Source: Mycolicibacterium aubagnense (lineage in GTDB: Bacteria > Actinomycetota > Actinomycetes > Mycobacteriales > Mycobacteriaceae). Taken from it: 64,000 nt of DNA. The position numbers were made by a program, and so were the translations under genes. The DNA lies in contig NZ_AP022577.1 in NCBI RefSeq assembly GCF_010730955.1, forward strand, positions 2,728,001 through 2,792,000, given 5' to 3'. This document shows, piece after piece, positions 55,187 through 64,000 of the stretch (position 1 is the stretch's first letter; every line of letters starts with the position of its first letter). The notes beneath the pieces are model-generated. The model had not been told where the DNA came from and ran no database searches. It saw only the letters and a list, made by a program, of their open reading frames with translations.

Positions 55187-56210
55187 ATGGGCACCGTGAC
55201 GGTCACCAGGTCGACCACAGCCGTGCGCGTCGCATCGGGGCGCGGGCCGCGGCCGATGCATGTGTTGGTGTTCAGCATCGTTGTGTTCGCGGCGACGAGC
55301 CGGTGGATGCACACCTTCGCTTCCAGCCATCCGAATCTCGCGACTGCCGGGACAGTGTTTTCGGGTGTGTTCGTCCAAGCCGTGCCGTTTCTGGTATTCG
55401 GCGTGGTGGTCAGTGGCCTGATCGCGGCATTCGTTCCAACGGAACGTCTTTCGCGGTGGCTGCCGAAGCATGAAGGTGCCGCTGTGCTGGTGGCGGCTGC
55501 CGGTGGCGCCATGCTCCCCGGCTGCGAATGTGGTTCGGTGCCGGTGGCCCGGCGGGTGTTCGGCGAGGGCGCCCTCGGCGCCGCGGCATTGACATTCATG
55601 CTGGCGGCACCGGCGATCAATCCGGTGGTGCTGGTGGCAACAGCGGTGGCCTTTCCCGGACAACCGATGATGGTGGTGGCCCGGGGTGCGGCGTCGCTGC
55701 TGACCGCACTGACAATGGGCGCGCTGTGGATACGTCTCGGCCGCCCAGAATGGGTCACGCGCGGGTTGTTCCATGAGCACGCAGCGGCCGGGGAATCACG
55801 CTGGGTCGCCTTCACCGAGGCGGCCCGCCACGATTTCCTGCACGCCGCTGGGTATCTGACCGTCGGCGCCACCGCTGCCGCGGTGCTGCACGTCGTGGTG
55901 CCGCCATGGGTTTTCGAGGGTCTGGCCGGTCACCTGGCGCTGGGCATCGTCACGATGGCCCTGCTCGCCGTTGTGCTGGCATTGTGTTCGGAGGCGGACG
56001 CTTTTCGTCGCCTCCAGCCTCAGCATGGTGCCGCTGTTGCCCAGGCTCGTATTTCTGGTCGTCGGCCCGGTCGTCGATGTCAAGCTGATCGCCATGCACG
56101 TGGGCATGTTCGGGCGGAGTTTCGCAATTCGGTTCGCGCCGTTGGCCTTTCTCGTGGCAGTGGCCAGCGCCAGTGTTGTCGGTGGAGCACTGATCGGAGG
56201 CGTGCGGTGA
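55187..56210 (+). pseudogene. DUF318/UPF0718 permease with a +1 frameshift
   Basis: The first 273 residues read as a DUF318 permease: several helices and the signature LPGCECGSVPVARRVFGEGALGAAALTFMLAAPAINP. Around 56002-56006 (GCTTTTCGTC) one extra base shifts the frame. The true continuation (FVASSLSMVPLLPRLVFLVVGPVVDVKLIAMHVGMFGRSFAIRFAPLAFL) lies in another frame and ends at 56210. The shifted frame has no stop and runs into the next gene, making an artificial 586-residue fusion. A sequencing error, real mutation or programmed shift cannot be told apart. Homologues pair with TIGR03943 proteins (B. subtilis YcgR-YcgQ, under Zur). Confidence 0.75.
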
Positions 56211-56947
56211 ACCGCGAAGTCGAGAACACGGTGTTGCTGCTGGTGGGGATCAGCATGGCGACGGTGACGTTCACCGGCAGCTTCACCCGGTATGTCAAAC
56301 CGTCGCTATATCCATGGTTGGCGGTGTCGGCGGTGCTGCTGGTGGGGCTCGCCCTTGTCGCGATCGCCCGGGACTGGCGGATGTCTCGTGTGGCCGTCGG
56401 CATCGACGACCACGAACACCATCACCACGAACACGGCCACCAGTCCACCGTGGTCTGGATGCTGGTACTTCCGGTCGTGGTACTGGCTTTCGTGGTGCCG
56501 CCCGCACTGTCGGCGCGTGCGGCAGCGCCGACTTCCGTTGTCGTGTCGAATGATGTGCTGCGGCGGGCCTATCCGCCGTTGCCGTCGGGCGTGACACCTG
56601 AGATGTCATTGCCGGACGTCGTGGCACGGGCCGACTATGACAGCACCGGTTCGCTGGTCAACCGCACGATCACCGTCGTCGGCTTCATTTTTCGGGACCA
56701 CGACGTCTCGGATTTGGCCCGGGGAACCATCACCTGTTGTGCTGCCGATGCCCGCCTGTCCCGGCTCCATCTGACCGGGGCGCTTGCGAAACAGGCAGAT
56801 ACGTTGCCCGACGAGAGCTGGTTGCGGGTGCGGGGCGTGGTGACCACCACCGGCGATTCGACCGACCACGGTATTCCGACGCTGGCGGTGGCTGCCCTCG
56901 ATCGGGTCGCCGCGCCGGCAGACGAGTACGCCTATCTGACCCGCTAG
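56207..56947 (+). CDS. TIGR03943-family membrane protein (YcgQ-like)
   Basis: A 246-residue protein with two N-terminal helices, a His-rich cytoplasmic or loop stretch (DDHEHHHHEHGHQSTV near residue 65), a third helix and a globular C-terminal domain (FIFRDHDVSDLARGTITCCAADARLSRLHL). The His run suggests metal binding. GTG 56207 overlaps the end of the true permease frame by GTGA, so the two were one translational unit. The family always pairs with DUF318 permeases; Zur control of that pair is known in Bacillus. Confidence 0.82.
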   Translation: MNREVENTVLLLVGISMATVTFTGSFTRYVKPSLYPWLAVSAVLLVGLALVAIARDWRMSRVAVGIDDHEHHHHEHGHQSTVVWMLVLPVVVLAFVVPPALSARAAAPTSVVVSNDVLRRAYPPLPSGVTPEMSLPDVVARADYDSTGSLVNRTITVVGFIFRDHDVSDLARGTITCCAADARLSRLHLTGALAKQADTLPDESWLRVRGVVTTTGDSTDHGIPTLAVAALDRVAAPADEYAYLTR

Positions 56948-56967
56948 CACCCGAGCAAAAAGTCGGC

Positions 56968-57333
56968 TCAGCCGCCGTACCCCAGTTGCTGCGCGGTGTA
57001 GCGGGCGGCGTCGGTGACCGGGACCGCCTGCACCGCAGTGCCATACGCGCAGATCTCGGTCCACACATCGCCGATCTCGGTGGTGTCGAACCGCATCGCG
57101 ATGATGGCGTTGCCGCCGCGGGCCTGACATTCCTGGATGAGCCGGCCCATGGCCTCGTTGCGGCTCTCTGCCAGGTTCTTGGTCATGCCCTGCAGCTCCC
57201 CGCCGAACATCGCCTTGAAGCCGGCGCCCATCTGCGCGAAGGCGTTCCGGGAGCGCACGGTCAGGCCGAACACCTCACCGCAGACGCGCTGAATCTCCCA
57301 GCCGGGCAAGTCATTCGTCGTGACAACCAGCAT
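56968..57333 (-). CDS. UPF0145/YbjQ-family protein
   Basis: A 121-residue protein of the YbjQ (DUF74) family: MLVVTTNDLPGWEIQRVCGEVFGLTVRSRNAF and AIIAMRFDTTEIGDVWTEICAYGTAVQAVPV. It forms pentamer-like rings in homologues and is annotated as heavy-metal-binding, though function is not proved. ATG 57333 has GAAAGG about 8 bp upstream; an in-frame extension to 57378 is less likely. It follows cbtA by 58 bp and may share its transcript. Confidence 0.85.
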   Translation of the reverse strand: MLVVTTNDLPGWEIQRVCGEVFGLTVRSRNAFAQMGAGFKAMFGGELQGMTKNLAESRNEAMGRLIQECQARGGNAIIAMRFDTTEIGDVWTEICAYGTAVQAVPVTDAARYTAQQLGYGG

Positions 57334-57390
57334 GTTGCAGCCTTTCTCCGTCGGTACGCGTCGAACTGTAGTGCGCAACGACCCGAATCG

Positions 57391-58299
57391 TCAGACGGCG
57401 GGTGCGACGTCCCGTGCCGTCGCGGCCTTCCTGCCGCCCCCGAGGTAACGCTCGACGAGCCCACCGAACACCAGCCCGATGACCGTCCAGATCAACGCCT
57501 GGTCGATCAACGAGTACCACCGGAACTTCCACAACAGGTCGGCGTCGAAGCCCGGGTAGACGAGCTGGCCGGGGGCGTAGACCTTGCCGTCGACCGTCAC
57601 CGGAGTGGGGAACGTGTTGGTGATCGGCTGCGGCGTCTCGGTTGCGGCGCGCGCGAAGCCGAACTCGCCGGAGTGCTCGATGTTGGCCGACAGCTCACCC
57701 AGCGACGGCAGCGCCGCCAACAGCCCGCCGTACACCACGAAGAACCCGACCACCGCGATCGCGACCGAACGCGCCCAGCCGACCTTGCGGGACAGCTTGC
57801 GCGCCGTGAACACCGCGAGCCCCAGTAGGGTCAACGACCCCCACACCATGCCCAGGTACAGGAAGCCGCGGGCCTCCATGGTGAACTCGTGGCCGACTGC
57901 CGGCGGGTTCGACGGATATTTCACGAACGGCAGCAGGTATACGCCGAGAAAGCCGAAACCTGCGACGCTCCAGCCCAGCACCTTCGGCCGGACCTCGAAC
58001 CGGCCGTGCAGCACCAGATACGCGACGGCGACCAAGGCACCCATCGCGACCGAGAAAGCGATGATTCCGGTGGCCGCGCCGATACCCGACTGAATGGATC
58101 GGCTGAACAACTCCGGCCCGTCCGGCTCGACGGGGTGCCCCATGGCCGCGTGGACAGTCGACAGCACATTCATGCGGCCGGACTCGTAGTCGATGGCCTT
58201 GTCGATGATGGGTTCGGCAAAAATCCAGGCGAACAGGAACCCCAAGATGCCGGCGAACAGGCCGGCGAGGGCTCCGCGCCCGATGACGCGGATTTCCAC
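57391..58299 (-). CDS. cbtA: Cobalt transporter subunit CbtA
   Basis: A 302-residue membrane protein with about six helices, starting RGALAGLFAGILGFLFAWIFAEPIIDKAIDYE, the CbtA signature, and with VLHGRFEVRPKVLGWSVAGFGFLGVYLLPFVKYPSNPPAVG. CbtA pairs with CbtB in predicted cobalt uptake controlled by B12 riboswitches. The GTG start is 14 bp after the cbtB stop. The riboswitch at 58585-58690 governs both. Confidence 0.88.
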   Translation of the reverse strand: MEIRVIGRGALAGLFAGILGFLFAWIFAEPIIDKAIDYESGRMNVLSTVHAAMGHPVEPDGPELFSRSIQSGIGAATGIIAFSVAMGALVAVAYLVLHGRFEVRPKVLGWSVAGFGFLGVYLLPFVKYPSNPPAVGHEFTMEARGFLYLGMVWGSLTLLGLAVFTARKLSRKVGWARSVAIAVVGFFVVYGGLLAALPSLGELSANIEHSGEFGFARAATETPQPITNTFPTPVTVDGKVYAPGQLVYPGFDADLLWKFRWYSLIDQALIWTVIGLVFGGLVERYLGGGRKAATARDVAPAV

Positions 58300-58313
58300 A
58301 AAAGTCCCCTGGA

Positions 58314-58541
58314 TCAGTGGCAGGGGAAGCCGAGGAAGTGCCGCGAGTCATGCACCCACTCGTGGACCACGACGGTCTTGCCGAACATCGACATCATGCC
58401 CTCGTCGACACCGACGAGGTAGTACGCCAGCACCGCCAAGAAGATGGTGATCCCGAGCAGCACCGCCACCCGCGTGGCCGACAGTGCCCGGTGGGATTCG
58501 GCGGATATACCCGGCTTGGAAGAAACCGAAATGCTCGTCAT
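58314..58541 (-). CDS. cbtB: Cobalt transporter subunit CbtB
   Basis: A 75-residue single-helix protein (VAVLLGITIFLAVLAYYLVGVDEG) with the metal-binding C-terminus HEWVHDSRHFLGFPCH, rich in His and ending in Cys-His. That tail is the CbtB hallmark. AGGAGG lies 7 bp before ATG 58541. Upstream is a cobalamin riboswitch, so cobalt uptake should be cut when B12 is sufficient. Confidence 0.92.
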   Translation of the reverse strand: MTSISVSSKPGISAESHRALSATRVAVLLGITIFLAVLAYYLVGVDEGMMSMFGKTVVVHEWVHDSRHFLGFPCH

Positions 58542-58584
58542 GGTCAAACCTCCTATGGGGTCATGCGCCCCTACGTGTTCGGTT

Positions 58585-58690
58585 CTGTACGACGGCGAAA
58601 GATCTGACTCACCCCCGGGGGGGTTCACAGTGGCGCAACCGTGCCGGATTCTCACCGACTTCCATGCACCGCCATACCGGGATCAACATA
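58585..58690 (-). promoter_or_regulatory. Cobalamin riboswitch upstream of cbtBA
   Basis: On the minus strand: GGAAGTCGGTGAGAATCCGG, then GGTTGCGCCACTGTGAAC, a C/G-rich stem CCCCCCCGGGGG, and GAGTCAGATCT in place of the usual B12 box. This matches the short cobalamin aptamer variant often found before cbtB. It differs from the metE riboswitch in its shortened 3' box. The 3' limit is approximate. Confidence 0.88.
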
Positions 58691-58698
58691 CACCCCAC

Positions 58699-58739
58699 CG
58701 AAAAATACCCTCCCCGATGTTCGGGGAGGGTATTTTTCG
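58699..58739. terminator. Terminator between clpC1 and cbtBA riboswitch
   Basis: A perfect 19-bp stem CGAAAAATACCCTCCCCGA/TCGGGGAGGGTATTTTTCG with loop TGT, flanked by A- and T-runs. It starts 8 bp after the clpC1 stop and works for leftward clpC1 transcription; it insulates the riboswitch from read-through. Confidence 0.9.
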
Positions 58740-58746
58740 CGATCCG

Positions 58747-61272
<2,526 letters not shown>

Positions 61273-61471
61273 CGGTGGTTACCTGCTCTCCCTCGTAGCC
61301 GCAGCTCCTGCCGCGTCACTTCGCGTGTCGCGACGCTGTGCGCCTACCGTCCACTCTAATGGGCGGCGAGCCTGCGTGCCCTGCGGTATCCCCTACTCGC
61401 AAGGCCGATCAGCGCTGCGAAAAGGCCAACGCGCAGCGGATATGAAACGTTTCCCGGATCGGCTCGCCGAC

Positions 61472-61489
61472 GCTACGCCGAAAGCGAAC
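61472..61489. promoter_or_regulatory. ClgR-type operator upstream of clpC1
   Basis: GCTACGCCGAAAGCGAAC fits the actinobacterial ClgR pattern WnnWCGCYnAnRGCGWWS except for the first base. It lies in the 258-bp gap between lsr2 and clpC1, consistent with ClgR activation of clp genes. Confidence 0.6.
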
Positions 61490-61530
61490 AGAAGATCCGG
61501 GGGCAACACTGAATTGCGTTGCCCGGAGAC

Positions 61531-61878
61531 CTACGTCGCGGCGTGGAACGCGTCGATGATCTCGGCCGGAATACGACCGCGGCTGGAGACATTGTGGCCG
61601 TTGCGACGAGCCCATTCCCGGATGGCGGCACTCTGCTCACGGTCGATCGAGGCCCGACCACGACCCGAAGCACCGGCGCTGGCGCGGCCACGACGGCGGC
61701 CACCGACGCGACGGCCGGCCTCCACCCATTTCTTCAAATCATTCCGAAGCTTGGCGGCGTTCTTGGTGGTGAGGTCGATCTCGTAGTTCACCCCGTCGAG
61801 CGCAAATTCGACCGTCTCATCCGCCGCACCTTCACCGTCGAAATCATCGACGAGCGTGACAGTCACTTTCTTTGCCAT
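61531..61878 (-). CDS. lsr2: Nucleoid-associated protein Lsr2
   Basis: A 115-residue xenogeneic silencer. The N-terminal dimer domain is [36 protein letters not shown]; the C-terminal DNA domain holds the AT-hook-like SRGRIPAEI. The linker is Arg/Gly-rich. It is the orthologue of Rv3597c between clpC1 and lysS. It binds AT-rich and acquired DNA. Confidence 0.97.
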   Translation of the reverse strand: MAKKVTVTLVDDFDGEGAADETVEFALDGVNYEIDLTTKNAAKLRNDLKKWVEAGRRVGGRRRGRASAGASGRGRASIDREQSAAIREWARRNGHNVSSRGRIPAEIIDAFHAAT

Positions 61879-61987
61879 CGGCCCACACTAACCCTTCTGC
61901 CTCGATAAAACCGCAGAATCGATTCTGCCAGAACAATGCTGGCATAGGTCTGGAATTCCTTCAACAAGTTCCGGGTTACTACACCGT

Positions 61988-63490
61988 TCAGTCGGCCTGG
62001 CGGCGAACAATCGGGAACAAAACCGTGTCCCTAATCGTCAACCCCGTCAATGCCATCAGCAAGCGGTCGAGCCCCATTCCCGTTCCGGTCGTCGGCGGCA
62101 TCGCATACTCCAATGCGATAAGGAAATCCTCATCAAGTCGCATTGCCTCGTCGTCACCGGCAGCGGCGGCACGAGCCTGGGCCTCGAAACGCTCACGCTG
62201 AATGACCGGATCGATCAACTCCGAATATCCCGTGGCCAGCTCGAACTTCCGGACATACAGATCCCATTTTTCTGTAACGCCCGGAATAGTGCGGTGGGCC
62301 CGAGTCAGCGGCGTGGTCTCCACCGGGAAATCCCGGACGAAGGTCGGCGCCCAAAGACGATCACCGACGGTGTGCTCCCACAGTTCCTCGATCAATTTCC
62401 CGTGGCCGTATCCGCGGTCCCGCGGAATCTCGGCACCGAGTCGTTCGGCGACCTTCCACAGGTACTCGGCAGAAGTATCGGGAGTGATCTCCTCACCCAG
62501 GGCTTCGGACAACGACGGATACATTTCGATGGTCGCCCATTCACCATCGAGGTCATAGGTGGAGCCGTCCGGCAGCGGCACCATTCGAGTGCCAATGGCC
62601 TCGTCTGCGACCTCCTGAATAAGCTCACGCGTCACAATGGCGGAATCGTCATATGTGCCATAGGCCTGATATGTCTCCAACATCGCGAATTCCGGGGAAT
62701 GCGTGGAATCGGCGCCCTCGTTGCGAAAGTTCCGATTAAGCTCGAAAACCTTCTCGAAACCACCGACCAGGCAGCGCTTCAGGAACAACTCCGGCGCGAT
62801 GCGCAGGTACAGATCCGCGTCGAGCGCGTTGGAGTGCGTGATGAACGGGCGCGCCGCGGCGCCACCGGGCAGCGTCTGCAGCATCGGAGTCTCGACTTCC
62901 AGAAAGCCGCGGCGCTCCAGTGCCGAACGCAACGCCCGCACGACCGCAATACGCTGCCGGGCGACAGTGCGGGCTTCCGGGCGCACGATCAGGTCGACGT
63001 ACCGCTGCCGGACCCGGGTCTCTTCATTCAATTCCTTGTGCGCGACAGGAAGCGGCCGCAGCGCCTTCGACACAATTTGCCAGTTCTGGGCAAGCACAGA
63101 CAATTCCCCGCGCCGGGAACTGATGACCTCGCCCTCGACGAAGACGATGTCGCCCAGGTCCACGTCGGACTTCCAGGCGTCGAGCGACTCCTGTCCCACC
63201 TTGTCCAGGCTCAGCATGGCCTGCAGCTGGGTGCCGTCGCCCTCCTGGAGCGTGGCGAAGCACAGCTTGCCCGAGTTCCGGGCGAACACAACACGGCCGG
63301 CCACGCCGACGATGTCGCCGGTGGCGGTGTCCGCGGCGAGCTCCGGATAGGCCGCCCTCAGCTCGGCGAGGGTGTGGGTGCGCGGCACCTCGACCGGATA
63401 CGGGTCGCGCCCCTCGGCCAGCAGCCGCTCACGCTTGGCCTGGCGGATGCGGAACTGCTCGGGAATGTCGGGGCTGTCGGCTTCGCTCAC
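61988..63490 (-). CDS. lysS: Lysyl-tRNA synthetase
   Basis: A 500-residue class II synthetase: OB-fold anticodon domain ([24 protein letters not shown]), motif 2 ([24 protein letters not shown]) and motif 3 ([15 protein letters not shown]). GTG 63490 ([22 protein letters not shown]) is chosen by homology; upstream reading is non-coding. The 3' half (about 62000-62760) is visibly less GC-rich than its surroundings. It matches Rv3598c in place. Confidence 0.95.
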   Translation of the reverse strand: MSEADSPDIPEQFRIRQAKRERLLAEGRDPYPVEVPRTHTLAELRAAYPELAADTATGDIVGVAGRVVFARNSGKLCFATLQEGDGTQLQAMLSLDKVGQESLDAWKSDVDLGDIVFVEGEVISSRRGELSVLAQNWQIVSKALRPLPVAHKELNEETRVRQRYVDLIVRPEARTVARQRIAVVRALRSALERRGFLEVETPMLQTLPGGAAARPFITHSNALDADLYLRIAPELFLKRCLVGGFEKVFELNRNFRNEGADSTHSPEFAMLETYQAYGTYDDSAIVTRELIQEVADEAIGTRMVPLPDGSTYDLDGEWATIEMYPSLSEALGEEITPDTSAEYLWKVAERLGAEIPRDRGYGHGKLIEELWEHTVGDRLWAPTFVRDFPVETTPLTRAHRTIPGVTEKWDLYVRKFELATGYSELIDPVIQRERFEAQARAAAAGDDEAMRLDEDFLIALEYAMPPTTGTGMGLDRLLMALTGLTIRDTVLFPIVRRQAD

Positions 63491-63514
63491 GAAATGCCAG
63501 CTTAAATGAAGGCC

Positions 63515-64000
63515 ATGGCCACCAGTTTGGAGCAGTCCACCGTCGATGCCCTGGACCACGAGCCGATCGACTGGAAATACAAGGGCCTGCCGTCCTCGTG
63601 GTGGGGCCAGACCCCTGCCCAGGTGTGCCGTCGGCGGCCCAGCCTGTTCGACGACGGCGCCGTGTCGCCGGTGTGCACGCTGCGCACGCAGCCGCTGGTG
63701 CACAACATGGTCACCATGGCGCGTTGGTGCCGACGGCGGGGCGTGCAACTCGCGCCACACGGCAAGACCCATATGTCCCCGCAGCTGCTGGCCCGTCAGC
63801 TCGGCGCCGGTGCGGTGGCCGTCACGGCCGCCACCATCAGCCAGGTCCGGGTATTCCGGGCCTTCGGGGTCCGCCGGATCATCCTGGCCAACGAACTTGT
63901 CGACGTCACCGGGCTGCGCTGGCTGGCCGCCGAGCTGGACGCCAATCCCGATTTCGAGCTGACGTGCTGGGTGGACTCGGTCCGGGGCGTGCAGCTGATG
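63515..64000 (+). CDS. Alanine-racemase-fold amino acid deaminase/aldolase (partial)
   Basis: The first 162 residues are in the window; the gene runs off the right edge. The PLP site is [20 protein letters not shown], and later come [10 protein letters not shown] and CWVDSVRGV. This matches D-threonine aldolase/D-serine dehydratase-like proteins of fold type III. Substrate is unknown. It is divergent from lysS with a 24-bp gap; M. tuberculosis has pan genes near here instead. ATG 63515 is chosen. Confidence 0.8.
   Translation, partial: MATSLEQSTVDALDHEPIDWKYKGLPSSWWGQTPAQVCRRRPSLFDDGAVSPVCTLRTQPLVHNMVTMARWCRRRGVQLAPHGKTHMSPQLLARQLGAGAVAVTAATISQVRVFRAFGVRRIILANELVDVTGLRWLAAELDANPDFELTCWVDSVRGVQLM

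Noticed and set aside
55187..56947. A genuine 586-residue permease-TIGR03943 fusion gene
   Set aside because: The middle 67 residues are out-of-frame Arg-rich sequence, while the proper permease end is seen in another frame up to 56210. A frameshift explains it better.

Overview
The window is a stretch of a high-GC mycobacterial chromosome, most likely an environmental or rapid-growing Mycobacterium/Mycolicibacterium. Protein matches recalled from M. tuberculosis follow its gene order from hsaA (Rv3570c) to lysS (Rv3598c): hsaA, kshB, Rv3572, fadE34, kstR, the LacI gene Rv3575c, Rv3577, arsB2, rlmB, cysS, ispF, carD, lpqE, radA, disA, Rv3587c, canB, mutY, Rv3591c, mhuD, lpqF, clpC1, lsr2 and lysS. 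PE_PGRS genes are absent, and several accessory blocks interrupt this backbone. The species cannot be fixed from the sequence alone.

Layout. 1-9330: cholesterol catabolism genes (hsaA, kshB, fadE34, kstR) with KstR operators, interrupted by MarR/amidohydrolase, SRPBCC/TetR and bile-acid-symporter-type transporter/LysR pairs. 9334-19129: otsB, a LacI regulator, a first zinc-type ABC transporter behind a Zur-like box, a rhodanese, pxpA, a metallo-beta-lactamase-fold protein, arsB2 and a Tat-exported purple-acid-phosphatase-like enzyme. 19126-30146: housekeeping genes (rlmB, cysS, ispF, carD, lpqE, radA, disA, canB, mutY). Two disturbances stand out here: ispD is missing between carD and ispF, and an IS110-family element sits between lpqE and radA. 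30245-34323: a small secreted protein, an AraC/DJ-1 regulator, a hydrolase, mhuD and lpqF.

34289-58739 is a block of about 24 kb inserted, relative to M. tuberculosis, between lpqF and clpC1. It holds an FhuF-like/TetR/DUF4334 operon, the methylcitrate operon prpDBC fused translationally to pyruvate carboxylase with divergent prpR, and a metal/cobalamin region. The metal region contains metE under a cobalamin riboswitch. Next comes a Zur-box-controlled znuA-znuC-znuB-znuB'-zur run, followed closely by a PacL-like small protein with a PIB-type ATPase and by a DUF318 permease/TIGR03943 pair. It ends with a YbjQ protein and the cobalt uptake genes cbtB-cbtA under a second cobalamin riboswitch. 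The arrangement suggests joint handling of zinc, cobalt and B12-dependent methionine synthesis (inference).

58747-64000: clpC1 with a ClgR-type box upstream, lsr2, lysS and the start of an alanine-racemase-fold amino acid deaminase. The best candidates for something new are the metal/B12 block, the prp-pyc operon, and the structured non-coding end of the IS110 element, which may encode a bridge RNA.
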